DNA of 64,000 nt from Haematococcus lacustris (Eukaryota > Chlorophyta > Chlorophyceae > Chlamydomonadales > Haematococcaceae). The position numbers and the translations under genes were made by a program. Where the stretch lies: NCBI GenBank assembly GCA_030144725.1, contig JASKMD010000026.1, positions 11,338,616 through 11,402,615 on the forward strand, in the 5' to 3' direction. The notes beneath the pieces were generated by a model that saw only the letters and a list, made by a program, of their open reading frames with translations, was not told the DNA's origin and did no database searches. Positions 17,846-28,023 of this stretch are shown in pieces; the stretch's first letter is position 1; every line of letters starts with the position of its first letter.

Positions 17846-18362
17846 TGTGTAGACTTCCGTGCCCTCAACCAGCAGACCCTCAAGAACCGTTACCCCCTCC
17901 CCCGCATCGATGATCTGCTGGACCAGCTGTCAGGTGCCCAGGTCTTTTCCAAGATCGACCTCCGGTCTGGGTACCACCAGATCAGGGTGGCTGAGGACGA
18001 CATCCCCAAGACCGCCTTCCGCACCCGGTACGGGCACTATGAGTTCACTGTCCTCCCCTTTGGCCTCTGCAATGCCCCAGCCACCTTCCAGCAGCTCATG
18101 AACGATGTCTTCAAGCCCCACCTAGATGACTTCGTGCTTGTCTACCTAGATGACATCCTTGTCTTCTCCAAGTCAGTTGCTGACCACGAGCGCCACCTCC
18201 ACCTTACCCTCTCCCTCTTGCGGCAACACCAACTGTGCGCTAACCTGGCCAAGTGCGCATTCTGGCTGGACACCGTGGACTTCCTCGGCCACATCGTCTC
18301 CGCCGCTGGCATCCAGCCAGACCCCACCAAGGTCAAGGCTGTGCTGGACTGGCCTGCCCCAC
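17846..18362 (+). CDS. pol: Pol, part 2: reverse transcriptase core
   Basis: The frame resumes at [20 protein letters not shown] and carries the remaining reverse transcriptase motifs: [29 protein letters not shown] and the catalytic YLDD in [11 protein letters not shown] (about 18138-18170). It ends in [10 protein letters not shown], where the frame shifts. No ATG is needed because this is the middle of the polyprotein. The frame remains open to 18469 with unrelated residues. Confidence 0.92.
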
Positions 18363-20651
18363 GAGGACAAGCACCAGCTACGGTCGTTCCTCGGCACCGC
18401 CAACTACTACCGGCGTCTCCTACACCACCATGCCCACCGTGTTCTCCCTCTCACCGACCTGCTGCGTGATGAGCAGCCATGGCGTTGGGGCGAGGCTGAG
18501 CAGCGTGCCTTTGCCGACATCAAGGCAGCCATGGCCAGCTCCCCCGTCGTGCGTCCCCCTGACTTCTCCCTCCCCTTCACTGTCAAGACTGATGCCTCCC
18601 TCTTTGCCATTGGTGCCGTGCTTACCCAACAGGACTCCTCCGGCGCCGAGTACGTGGTGGCCTACGAGAGCCGCAAGCTCAACCCGGCTCAGGTCAACTA
18701 CCCAGCCCATGAGCGTGAGCTCCTGGCTGTGCTCCATGCCCTCACCACCTGGCGCCACTACCTACTGGGTCGTCCCTTCATTGTGGAGACTGACAACAGC
18801 GCCACCACCCATGTGCTCACCCAGTCCAACCTCACCGGGCGCCAGATGCGGTGGACCCAGCGCCTTGCGGAGTTTGACATCACCTTTGTGCACAAGGCTG
18901 GCAAGCACCACACCGTGCCGGACGCCCTCTCCCGTCGCCCTGACCACCAACTCACCGCCCTCTCCATCGTTGACCCTGACCCCTCCTTCTTCTCCACCTT
19001 TGACCGCCATGCGCCCGAGGACCCGGCCTACCAAGCAGCCCTGTCCCAGGTCCTCTCCCCCCCTTCACCCTCCAGCCCTACCCACCTGCAGGTCATTGAA
19101 GGCCGCCTCTACACCACCTCCACCTCTCCCCGCCTCTACATCCCCTCCTCCCCTCTCCGCGCCCAGCTGTTGCATGAAGCTCATGACGCCCACACCGCTG
19201 CCCACCTAGGGCGTGCCAAGACTCTGGAGCGGTTGCAGCGTCACTTCTATTGGCCGCAGATGCACAAGACCGTCCAGGAGTACGTGCGCACATGCGACAA
19301 GTGCCAGCGCAACAAGGCCACTAACCAGCTGCCCCCTGGCCTGCTACAGCCCCTCCCCATCCCCTCCCGCAATTGGCAGCAGGTCAGCATGGACTTCATT
19401 GGGCCCCTTCCAGCCACTCCCCGCGGCCACACCATGATCTTCACCATCGTCGACAAGCTCAGCAAGATGATCCACCTCATCCCCACCACCACCACCGCCA
19501 CCGCTCACGACACCGCCCGCCTCTTCTTTGACCACATCTTCAAGCACCACGGCCTGCCGGAGGCCATCATCTCTGACCGTGACCCCAAGTTCACATCTGA
19601 CTTCTGGACCTCCCTCTTCCACCTCACCGGCACCCGGCTCCTCCTCTCCTCTGCCTACCACCCCCAGACCGACGGCCAGACAGAGCGCGCCAACCGCACC
19701 GTGGAGGACATGCTGCGGCCCTACGTCAACGACCACAAGACTGACTGGGACCAGCACCTTGCAGCCGTGGAGTTTGCCTACAACAGCTCTGAGCACGTTG
19801 GCACCGGCTTCACCCCCTTCTACCTCAACTACGGCCAACACCCCACCACACCCTCTGCCCTCTTGCTCCCCCCTCCCACCCTTGTGCCCAGCCAGGCAGC
19901 TGAGGACTTCGTCACCTCCATGCGCAACAACCTTACCGCCGCCCGCTCAGCCCTGCAGCGCTCCATTGACACCCAGAAGCTGCATGCTGACCAGCACCGC
20001 CGCCATGAGGAGTTTGAGGTCGGTGATCTTGTGCTGCTCAGCTGTGCCAACCTGAACCTGCAGACTGCTGTCAACAGCGCCAAGCTCCAGCCTCGCTTTG
20101 TGGGGCCCTTCAAGGTCCTGGCCAAGCACTCCCCGGTCTCCTACAAGCTCGACCTCCCTTCCTCCATGCGTATCCTCCCCACCTTCCACATCAGCCGCCT
20201 ACGCCACTACCTTTCCTCCTCCTCTTTCCCTGAGCGCACCGTGGAGCTTCAGCCTTCGCCCGTGATCATCGACGGCGAGGCTTACTTCACGGTGGAAGCC
20301 ATCCTGGGTCGTCGCTGGAACGACGCGCAGCACGCTTTTCAGTACCTCATCAAGTGGGCTGGCTACGACGACTCCTTCAACTCCTGGGAGTGGGGGCCAG
20401 CACTCGCGCAGCAGGACGCGGTCGCCGCCTTAATCCGGGATTACACCGCCCGCCATCATGCCCCGGTTGACGACGACCCTGCCTGCCAAGTCTGCGCCAG
20501 CCGTTCACCGCGGCCTCCAATGTTGCTTTGTGATCAATGCGACAAGGGTTTTCACATCACGTGCCTGTCACCCCCACTTCGTTCTGTGCCTCGTGGTGCC
20601 TGGCTTTGTCATCAGTGCAAGCAAGCTAAGGCTCCCAAGAAGCGCAGGTAG
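18362..20651 (+). CDS. pol: Pol, part 3: RNase H, integrase, chromodomain and PHD finger
   Basis: The frame changes by +1 at about 18355-18365 (one extra base or two missing) and continues with [14 protein letters not shown], the end of reverse transcriptase. RNase H follows ([35 protein letters not shown]). Integrase has the HHCC zinc site (H...H...CDKCQRNK) and the DDE core: D in [11 protein letters not shown] in [12 protein letters not shown] in [17 protein letters not shown]-type module (PRFVGPFKV) leads to a chromodomain ([11 protein letters not shown] ... [19 protein letters not shown]). A C4HC3 PHD finger follows (CQVC ... [14 protein letters not shown] ... WLCHQC). It ends with a basic tail at TAG 20649-20651. 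The shift could be a true mutation or a sequencing error. Confidence 0.93.
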
Positions 20652-20680
20652 CATGTTTAGAGGCTAAACATCTTTTTTCC

Positions 20681-20692
20681 AGGGGGGGTGAA
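20681..20692 (+). promoter_or_regulatory. Polypurine tract
   Basis: AGGGGGGGTGAA lies immediately before the 3' LTR, the expected position and composition for the plus-strand primer. Confidence 0.85.
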
Positions 20693-21126
20693 TGTAGTGG
20701 ACATGCGCAGCATGGGCGGCTTGCATCTTTTAAACTGACTTGCATGTCTGATCTTTAGCGAACTGAGTACTTGTTCTTTTCTTACAGTGGATGCTTCTGT
20801 TGTTCTCTGTGCAAGGTGCTCCGAACCTAGGCGGATGCACCGAGCACAGAAGTTCACAGTTTACGTACACCTTTTCCCTTTACACGTGGATGACTAAGAA
20901 TGTGAATGGTTTTGAGTACTTAAGGCTCTGTGAGGGCAGAGACAGGCACCTTGGCTCAGAACTCTATCTGACCCCGGGTCCTGTCTCGCTCTCCCGCCCT
21001 CACAGGTAAGCCGTGCTCTGTTGGTCATCTCTGCTATGTTGTAACCTTGGCTCAGAACTCTATCTGACCCCGGGTCCTGTCTCGCTCTCCCGCCCTCACA
21101 GGCTCCCTGGTCTCAGCTCCGTTACA
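20693..21126 (+). repeat. 3' LTR (434 bp)
   Basis: It shows no visible difference from the 5' LTR, including the internal 58-bp duplication. CGGAC follows at 21127-21131. Confidence 0.95.
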
Positions 21127-21131
21127 CGGAC
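21127..21131. repeat. Target-site duplication, right (CGGAC)
   Basis: It is identical to 2087-2091. Confidence 0.93.
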
Positions 21132-21457
21132 CACCCCCTGGCAGCCCCACCCCCTCCCAGCCCCAGCCCCACCCCCTCCCACCCCCTCCCAGCCCCAGCC
21201 CCGCCCTCCCAACCCCTCCCACCCCCAGCCCCGCACTCCCACCCCCTCCCAGCCCCAGCCCCACCCTCCCACCCCCTCCCACCCCCTCCCAGCCCCAGCC
21301 CCGACCTCCCACCCCCTAGCACTGCCTTTCCACCCCCTCCCACCCCCTCCCACCCCCTCCCACCCCCTCCCAGCCCCCTCCCACCCCCTCCCAGGAACCC
21401 TTCCAGCCCCCCCCCACCCCTGGGCTGCCCACCCCTCCTGCTGCCCCCCCCTGGCAG
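21132..21457. repeat. CCCCTCCCA-rich low-complexity DNA
   Basis: About 300 bp of CCCAGCCCCACCCCCTCC-like sequence, almost purely C on the top strand. It probably belongs to the interrupted intron. The apparent reading frames are compositional. Confidence 0.8.
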
Positions 21458-21899
21458 GAGCTGGCAGCTGGTGCTGGTGCCGCCCCTGGGCTGCCCACCC
21501 CTCCTGCAGCCCCCCCCGGGCAGCAGGTGGCAGCTGGTGCTAGTGCCTCCCTATCCCCTCCATCTGAGCAGCAGGGGGCCAAAGCGGAGCTGGACACGAG
21601 CTCGACACGCAAGCGGCGGGCAGGCGGGAGGGATCGGACCCAACATGTCGAGCAAGGTAACATAGCAATGGCTACACACCTTGTGATGCATTACAGAGTG
21701 GCCAGGCCAACAGTATTGCTCACGAAGGGGTCAAGCATCGCAGCAGCCTTGCATGTTTCCGAGCATGGGTGGAGGGGCGTCTTTACATCGGTTTGGCGTG
21801 CCATGTGAATCATTTTGACTGCGGCGATTGTTCCTCACTGTGTGCAGGTGCTCCTGGGCCACGTCGGTCGCGGCGGTCTCTCGCGACGAGGCCCGCATG
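21458..21899 (+). CDS. Probable 3' exons of the gene interrupted by the retrotransposon
   Basis: An exon from the acceptor CTGGCAG (about 21451-21457) reads ELAAGAGAAPGLPTPPAAPP and then AELDTSSTRKRRAGGRDR, ending CAA G|GTAACA at 21656. The next acceptor (GTGTGCAG at 21847) continues in phase 1 with APGPRRSRRSLATRPA and a TGA at about 21899. The product is low in complexity and basic, like a nuclear or disordered tail. Linkage to the exons at 1641-1917 rests on position and strand only. Confidence 0.35.
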
Positions 21900-22092
21900 A
21901 GCAAAACTGGCTTGAGTTTGAATGTCAAGATTTGAGCCGCCATAGCACTCAGCACAGTGCACAGTATTTAATGATACAAGCTGCACCGCATAGCTGGCGG
22001 AGTCCTCTATCCAGTGATGAGCTAAACATAAATAGAATCCACGTGGCTGAGACGCGGCGTCGTTGTCGCAGCGTTGTGGCTTTTGTCGCAGC

Positions 22093-22476
22093 GTGAGCCG
22101 GCGCATCATCCACGACATTGCCGCCTCCCCCGCCTACTCCAGCAGTACACACACCCTGCTCATCAGCGCTCCGGCCAGGGGCGGCATGGCAGCGTCCTAC
22201 GGCACCTCTCCCGGTGAGCGCCGTGCTGAGTCGCCATTGGTCGCATTTGGTCGCATTTCTGATGACCAGTCACGCCGCCGTCTGTGCGCGCTTTGCTGAT
22301 GTGCGGGTTTCCTAGAGTTGCGCGCTGTGTTTCATCCTCTGATGCTTCACCCGTACGCAGGGCACCCAGGCACCTTGCTGGGCGCGTCGTTGGGGGCGCA
22401 CACCAGCGCCACCGGCGTCGACCATTACCGCAGCGCAGGGCACAACGTGTACCCGCCCCTGCCTGGCCCGCACTGA
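22093..22476 (+). CDS. Two terminal exons of an unrecognised gene
   Basis: An acceptor (TTTTGTCGCAG, about 22082-22092) precedes an exon reading VSRRIIHDIAASPAYSSSTH and ending P G|GTGAGC at about 22203. The next acceptor (GTACGCAG, about 22361) continues in phase with HPGTLLGASLGAHTSATGVD and stops at TGA 22474-22476. Phase match and clean frames suggest coding, but the upstream exon was not found and no family is recognised. It could be the end of the same gene as 21458-21899 under a different splice. Confidence 0.35.
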
Positions 22477-22863
22477 CACAAAGGCTTTCACCGGGATGGC
22501 GCTTGTGGCTGTTGAGGGTGTCCACCGGCCGGTACCCACTGGCCGACCTTCTGCCCGAGATCGCTTGCGTGGCAAGGAGTGTTGGCGCGGACAGCCAGGC
22601 ACTGACAGCACCGCGGGGCTCACAACGCATGTCTAGGATCGGCTGTCCTCCGGCAGGGTCTGCTAGCATTGCTGCGTGTTGGTGGCCCTTGCATCAGCAT
22701 GGGAACGCTCTGGGTCACCGCACTAGGTCTCCATCAGTGTCTGCCGAACATAGACTGGCAACGGTTGTAGTGCGTGGTGAAGATATCGTGTTCATTCGAG
22801 CTTCCGGCTAGATTCATGATACGCGTGTAATTGCTCAGCTCAGTCACTGCTCAGCTCAGCTCA
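22477..22863. other. No supported gene
   Basis: An open frame crosses most of this stretch on the plus strand (to 22811), but it lacks motif or splice support. A GCTCAGCTCAGTCACT repeat occurs at about 22835-22868. Confidence 0.4.
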
Positions 22864-23002
22864 GTCACTACAGTCCTAGCCACTACTTGAGCCTCCTCTG
22901 GGTCGTCGCGGGCCCCTGCCTGCTTTGTCTAAGGATGATGTCCAACTGCTCACCGTGTCGCGGTTTACGAGCTGAATTGATTCGTCGAGGGTGGAGCGAC
23001 AC
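22864..23002. repeat. 137-bp dispersed repeat, copy 2
   Basis: Same orientation and nearly identical to 1357-1493. Here it supplies the last 40 or so codons of the minus-strand gene that begins at 23803. Confidence 0.85.
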
Positions 23003-23803
23003 CCCATCAAGCGCGAACTTGCTTCCGAGCCGCGCCACTGCGCACCGGCCACATCCACCGGTCCCCCTTCCCCTAGAAGGTGCTGCGTGAGCAATTGCTG
23101 GCGCTGACGCGCGAGTCCGCAACTCATCGGCCAGCCCCACCTCGAAAGCGCGCGTGCGGTACCGCAGGAAGTTGAAGGCTGGCCCCGGCGGCCAGGTGTT
23201 AACGCCGTGACCGGCTTCAAGCCAGGGCACATCAGCTTGCCGTCTCGCTTGACCTGCAGCGAGCATGACAGGGTGCAAGAGGAGCAATGGTCATAAACCT
23301 TGGGGGTCAGCATCTCAGGATTGTGAGGGTGAAGAAGGTGGGTTGGGTTGAGGTTGGAGTGTTCAGCAGGCTGCCACAACGCCACACCTCACCTTGGCAC
23401 AGAACTGCGCCGTGACACGTTGCTTGCCGCCACTGCTAGCTAGCTGGCACCCTGGGGGCTGGCCCGGGATGGGCTGTCCAGCTGCGGCCTGGGCTTGCGC
23501 TGCCACCTCAATTGGGATGGGGCTGGGAGGGCTTGCGGGAATGAGAACGCTTGCAGGGTTGAGAGTGCTTGTGCGGCTGTTGTGAGGCTGACGGTGGCAA
23601 GGGAGGCTCGAGGGCGCGCTGGTCGTAGTCGGGGCTGTGTGAGGTCGAAGGGGAGGGGGCCAGTGCCTGCCTAGCGCCCTGCCATAAGAGTAGCGGCACC
23701 GCGGAGGTGGAGTGCCCATGTCATGGCGATCCTGGAGGGCTTTGCGGGCCGTTGCTTTTTTCAGTTGCTCGGCTCGGCTATCGGCGCGGCAGTACGCTGA
23801 CAT
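22876..23803 (-). CDS. Small two-exon gene, function unknown
   Basis: Exon 1 (23803-23393) starts MSAYCRADSRAEQLKKATAR, continues through a Pro/Ser-rich stretch and ends QFCAK before GTGAGG. Exon 2 starts at 23253 after a good acceptor (CTCGCTGCAG) in the same phase with VKRDGKLMCPGLKPV, and runs to a stop at 22876, using the 137-bp dispersed repeat for its C-terminus. The frame across exon 2 competes with an overlapping open frame (FNFLRYRTRAFEVGLADEL), so the internal structure is uncertain. No domain is recognised. Its start lies 37 bp from the candidate rhomboid start on the other strand. Confidence 0.45.
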
Positions 23804-23840
23804 TGTGCCACATCCAGCGCGCTCCAACGAATTACAGCCA

Positions 23841-26800
23841 ATGTTTAGTGGCCAGTCACGGCGTCGGGGCGACCGGGGAATCAGCCCATATTTTGTAATC
23901 CTGGCTTTCCGTCTGCTGCAGATGATTAGCGAGCAACCTTACAAACCTCCCGTGACGCTCGCCCTCATCGCAGGTGCGATGCAAATGTCTGGCGCTGCTG
24001 CTGCCCAGGGTCTGCAAGACTCGGCTGCCACCGTGCCATGTGCTGTGCTGATTGCAAGGGTGGGTCCGGGGTGGCATAATGTGAAGCAGCTGCCCCTGCC
24101 CTAAGCCATGCACTAAAAAACATAACACATGCTTGAAACATGCACCAAACAGCACTCCTTCTCACGTGGCTGACAGTTGTAAAGCCAGAAAGACATCCTT
24201 GGTAGCTCGTCCAGCCGTCTTCACTCTGGCTCACCAAACAGCTGGTCTGTAATCAAGAGCAGCGTGGGCCCCCTGACCGCAGTGAACTCGCTGCTGTTCT
24301 TCAGGCATGAGCTGCCACTCCCTGGCGGGCTGCAGCACTTGGTGCCAGACATCAGCGATGGCTGCATCATGCCCGCACGCATCGTCTTTGTGAGTTCCCA
24401 GCCTGTTCCAGCCTGCTCTGGTCCTTGTCAGCCAAAGGCTATACAGCTGTTGCTGCTGCTGCTGCTGCTGCTGGGCACCTCTGTGGCTCCCGGTTGCTGC
24501 AGCGTGGGGAGTGGAGCCGGCTGCTTTGGTCCGCCTTCCTGCATTTGGACGACATGCATCTGTACTACAACATGGCCTCGCTGCTGGTCAAGGTGCCCCC
24601 CTCCCCCTCCCCCTCCCCCTCCCCCTCCCCCTCCCCCTCCCCCTCCCCCTCCCCCTCCCCCTCCCCCTCCCCCTCCCCCTCCCCCTCCCCCTCCCCCTCC
24701 CCCTCCCCCTCCCCCTCCCCCTCCCCCTCCCCCTCCCCCTCCCCCTCCCCCTCCCCCTCCCCCTCCCCCTCCCCCTCCCCCTCCCCCTCCCCCTCCCCCT
24801 CCCCCTCCCCCTCCCCCTCCCCCTCCCCCTCCCCCTCCCCCTCCCCCTCCCCCTCCCCCTCCCCCTCCCCCTCCCCCTCCCCCTCCCCCTCCCCCTCCCC
24901 AACGCTGCTGAAGCTGCTACTGCTGCCACAGCCACCATTCTACCACAGCTGCTGTTGTTGGCCCTGTTCTGTGGCGTAGGGGGTGCAGCTGGAGCAGCGC
25001 CTAGGCTCCCTCAGGTTTGCTGGCCTGGTGGCAGAGCTGGTGGTGCTGGCTCACGGGCTCATGGCGCTGGCCTGCTGCTGGCTGGGGGAGACCTACCCTG
25101 ACCTCAGGTCCGCCCCCCCTTCCCCCCACCCACCCACCCCTTGCTGGGAGGAACCTTGGGGATATGGTTCAAGGTCCCTAGGCTGAAGGTCAAGGTCCTG
25201 CTGGCCCAGCCTCCAGCACTGGTCATGCCTTGGCTGGTCACAAGGCAGGCTGAGGTCAGGCAGGTGCTGCTCCACTGGCTGCACTGCGCTCAGGGCTAGC
25301 CATAGCCTGCCCAAGGCCTGGGTGCTCCTAAGCTGTGCGCTGCCCTGCCTTGCCTTCCTGCCAGCCTGCATTCCTGCTGGCCTGCGGAGGCTAAGGCTGA
25401 GCTGGCCTTGTCTGCTGCAGCTCACTCCGCATCAGCTGCACCCCTGAGCAGGGCCCCCCTGGCCGCCATTTGTCCCCTGCTGCTGCTCCTGCTGCCTCAG
25501 CTGCTGCTCCTGCTGCCTCAGCTGCTGCTCCTGCTGCCTGGCAGGTACCTGAGCCGGGGCACCTGCGCTGCCGGCTTCTCCGCCGTGCTGTTTGCGCTCA
25601 AGTACGTGCTGACACACAATCAGCCTGGCTTCAGCCAGCCCATGGGCCTGCCCCTCAGCCTACCCACCAAGTACCTGGCCTGGGCAGGTGGGGCCGCAGC
25701 AGCCTGGCATTACCACCCAACTGCTGCTGCCACCAGATGCCACCACCAGCTGACACCACCCAGCTACAAGCAGCCAGCAGCAGCCACCTGGTTCACCGTC
25801 AAGGCAATCGCCGCTGTGCGCCAAGGCAGTGGCGGGAGGTGTTGCCTCAGCAATGTCGTGGCTGTGCTGCCCCAGTACTGGACAGCAGGCTCTGCCCCAG
25901 ACTCAAGGCACATGATGAGGACGCCTGCCTGCTGAGCCCTCCGCGCCCCTCCCCTGCCGCCCCCCCCTGCCGCCCCTCCCTGCCCCCCCCCCCTGCCGCC
26001 CCTCCCTGCCGCCCCCCCCTGCCGCCCCCCCCTGCCGCCCCCCCCTGCCGCCACCCCCTGCCGCCCCTCCCTGCCGCCACCCCCTGCCGCCACCCCCTGC
26101 CGCCCCCCCTTGCCGCCACTCCCTGCCGCCTCCCCCTGCCCCCACCCCCTGCCCCCACCCCCTGCCGCCACCCCCTGCCGCCACCCCCCTGCCGCATGGG
26201 TCTGCTGCCCGTCTGCCCTGCAGAGCTGCTGCTGGTCCATTACCTGGTGCCACAATCCTCCTTCTCAGGCCACCTGGCCGGCGTGGCTGCAGGCTGGCTG
26301 CATGTCCATGTGGGTGCGTCTCATCAGCAGCCTGGGGGCAGCTGGGGGGAGGCAGCTGACAAGGCAATAGGCACAAGGCTCCTGCAGCCTGCACTGGCCT
26401 AGCCCAACACTGCCCAGCTTCACTTAGCTCCACCCAGCTCTGCCCCCAGCCCACTGCTGCTTTGGCCTAGCAGAGCTGCCTGCTGCTGCAGCTGCCGCTG
26501 CCTCTGCTGCCTGCCACTGCCGCCTGCTGCTGACCCTGTGTGCTACCCCTTAACAGGTGGTGAGCCAGGCAGTGGCGCCCAGCAGCCCCCCACGCCGCCT
26601 TCTGGCCCGTTGCTTAAGATGGCTGCGCTCAGGCCAGCGCCAGCAGCAGCTGCAGGGCGCCAGGGGGCCGCTGTATGCAGTCAACAGGCCCGGCCCGGTG
26701 CAGCGAGAGTCAGGCGCAGTGCGGTCTGCTCCTGCTGCTGACAGGGCTGGGGGTGGGGCCGAGCCGCGGCCAGGCCCAGGCCCAAGCCAGGCAATAGACG

Positions 26801-26985
26801 GCAGCAGACCGCAGGCACTGCGCACACAGGGAGCTGGGCAGTGGCAGCAAGTGGGGCAGGGCTCAGGGCAGGGGCAGATGCAGGGGCAGTCGGTCCTGAG
26901 CGAGGAAGAGGTGCGTCAGGCCCGCCTCGCAAGGTTTGACAGGCCGCAGCCAGGGGCGCGTGGGGCCGGTCGCAGACCAACATGA
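23841..26985 (+). CDS. Rhomboid-like intramembrane serine protease (RBL14/RHBDD1 type)
   Basis: Rhomboids cut membrane proteins within the lipid bilayer; the RHBDD1/RBL14 class acts in ER or mitochondrial membranes. Exons: about 23841-23971, 24264-24389, 24503-24592, 24989-25107, 25545-25687, 26224-26313 and 26573-26985. The N-terminal [12 protein letters not shown] and the next exon [12 protein letters not shown] form the first membrane helix. [20 protein letters not shown] holds the conserved HxxxYN motif. The catalytic serine is in [15 protein letters not shown] and the catalytic histidine in [14 protein letters not shown]. The C-terminus is disordered and ends with [16 protein letters not shown] did not find a clear RanBP2 finger. 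The first intron junction is not in phase with the best sites, so the 5' end is provisional (M at 23841 or MISEQPYK at 23921). Confidence 0.88.
24593..24900. repeat. (CCCCTC)n hexanucleotide array in a rhomboid intron
   Basis: About 50 perfect CCCCTC units fill the intron directly after the GTCAAG|GTG donor. All three forward frames are open (Pro-Ser, Pro-Leu, Pro), giving false ORFs. Confidence 0.97.
25930..26200. repeat. CCCCCTGCCGC minisatellite in a rhomboid intron
   Basis: Irregular CCCCTGCCGCC units, about 12 bp, repeat through the intron before the exon with the catalytic histidine. Confidence 0.9.
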
Positions 26986-27025
26986 GTGATCCAAGGGTCG
27001 AGTACAGTGAGTTGCTGTGAGCTGC

Positions 27026-27039
27026 TGTAAGCGTTGTAA
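27026..27039 (+). terminator. TGTAA polyadenylation signals for the rhomboid gene
   Basis: TGTAA occurs at 27026-27030 and 27035-27039, about 45 bp after the stop. TGTAA is the usual chlorophyte signal. Confidence 0.6.
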
Positions 27040-28023
27040 GCGTTGCGTGATGGCAGAACGCTTGAAAAGCGAGGGTTGGGCATTATGAACGGCGCCCTGT
27101 CGTTGCAATTCCAGCCATGGCATGTCACCCCCTTCCATGCCCAGGAAGGCTACTAAGCTGGCTCGGTAAACGTGGGCCTGCTATTTGCTTGTCAGGAATG
27201 GGCATGGAAATTGGCGAAACGCTCCATGGCAGCATGCACATAAATGGGTGCATTCAACTCAACCATCATACTCTAGACTGAGGTCTGCAGTGTGCTGGCA
27301 AGTAGAAAAGGTATGCAGCACGTCATCCATATCAGCCCTTGTGCAACCTTACGTCTCATGCATCTACAGACCCTGGCCTTGCATGAGGAAATCAGTGTAG
27401 GTGCACACCCCATGTTCGTAATGTCTGCAGCTCGGGGGTCTTGCATGAAGGCCTGCCACCGATCCATTCATGCATTCCAAACGACGCGGGTGGCAATGGA
27501 GGCTAGCCCAGCACGGGGAGGGTGCAGATGTGCTGGTAGGGGTCACTCGACTGGGTTCTGGGACCTGCTCTGTCCACAGGGCCTGCTAAAAGCTGTGGGC
27601 TGCCATCCGTCTGTACAGCTGTAAGGCCAGCAGTTGCAACCCTTGCATCGAGGATGGGCCGCGGGTTGTGTTAGCAAGCCTGCTTGTGCGTTGCTTGTGT
27701 GTTCCCGGCTTGGTTCGTTCCCGGTTTTGACGGTCGGGCGTGACATCCTGGGCCGTGACTTCCTCGCACCCCCGAAATCAACCACATCCAACCTGGCTCG
27801 CTTCCGGCCCCCTCACGCAACAGTCGGACATTGGCTTGCCGCGCGAACTTTTGCGACCTGTCACATGTCGGTTGGGCGGTCGTTCATTGCGTAGATTTAC
27901 CCTCGGTCCACAACCTTGGGCATTAACGGAACCAGATACAAACACGCGCTGCTTGACGAGCATAGGAGCAGACGAATGACGCGGAGAAAGGCAGACTCCG
28001 GCTCGCAGCGCCGATCGCAGAGG
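27040..28023. other. Intergenic region, no gene seen
   Basis: About 1 kb of non-repetitive sequence between the rhomboid and L-domain genes. The short open frames lack splice or motif support. The right part should contain the promoter of the L-domain gene; an upstream in-frame ATG (27976) is also possible as its start. Confidence 0.6.

Larger units (their letters stand above)
2092..21126 (+). mobile_element. Ty3/gypsy chromovirus LTR retrotransposon with a nested insertion
   Basis: A complete LTR element has 434-bp terminal repeats beginning TGTAG and ending GTTACA, a 5-bp target duplication, a primer-binding site, a polypurine tract, gag with a zinc knuckle, and pol in the order protease, reverse transcriptase, RNase H, integrase, chromodomain, PHD finger. 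Domain order and chromodomain place it among the chromoviruses. Green-algal members are known as the Chlamyvir group, and membership there is my inference. Without the nested 12,782-bp insertion it would be about 6.25 kb, a normal size. It is not autonomous now: reverse transcriptase is split by the nested element and pol has a further frameshift near 18362. Identical LTRs mean the insertion is recent. Confidence 0.95.

Noticed and set aside
24264..24938. Long poly-Pro, Pro-Ser, Pro-Leu and Arg-Gly frames
   Set aside because: They are translations of the intronic (CCCCTC)n array. The only coding parts are the short rhomboid exons at its edges.
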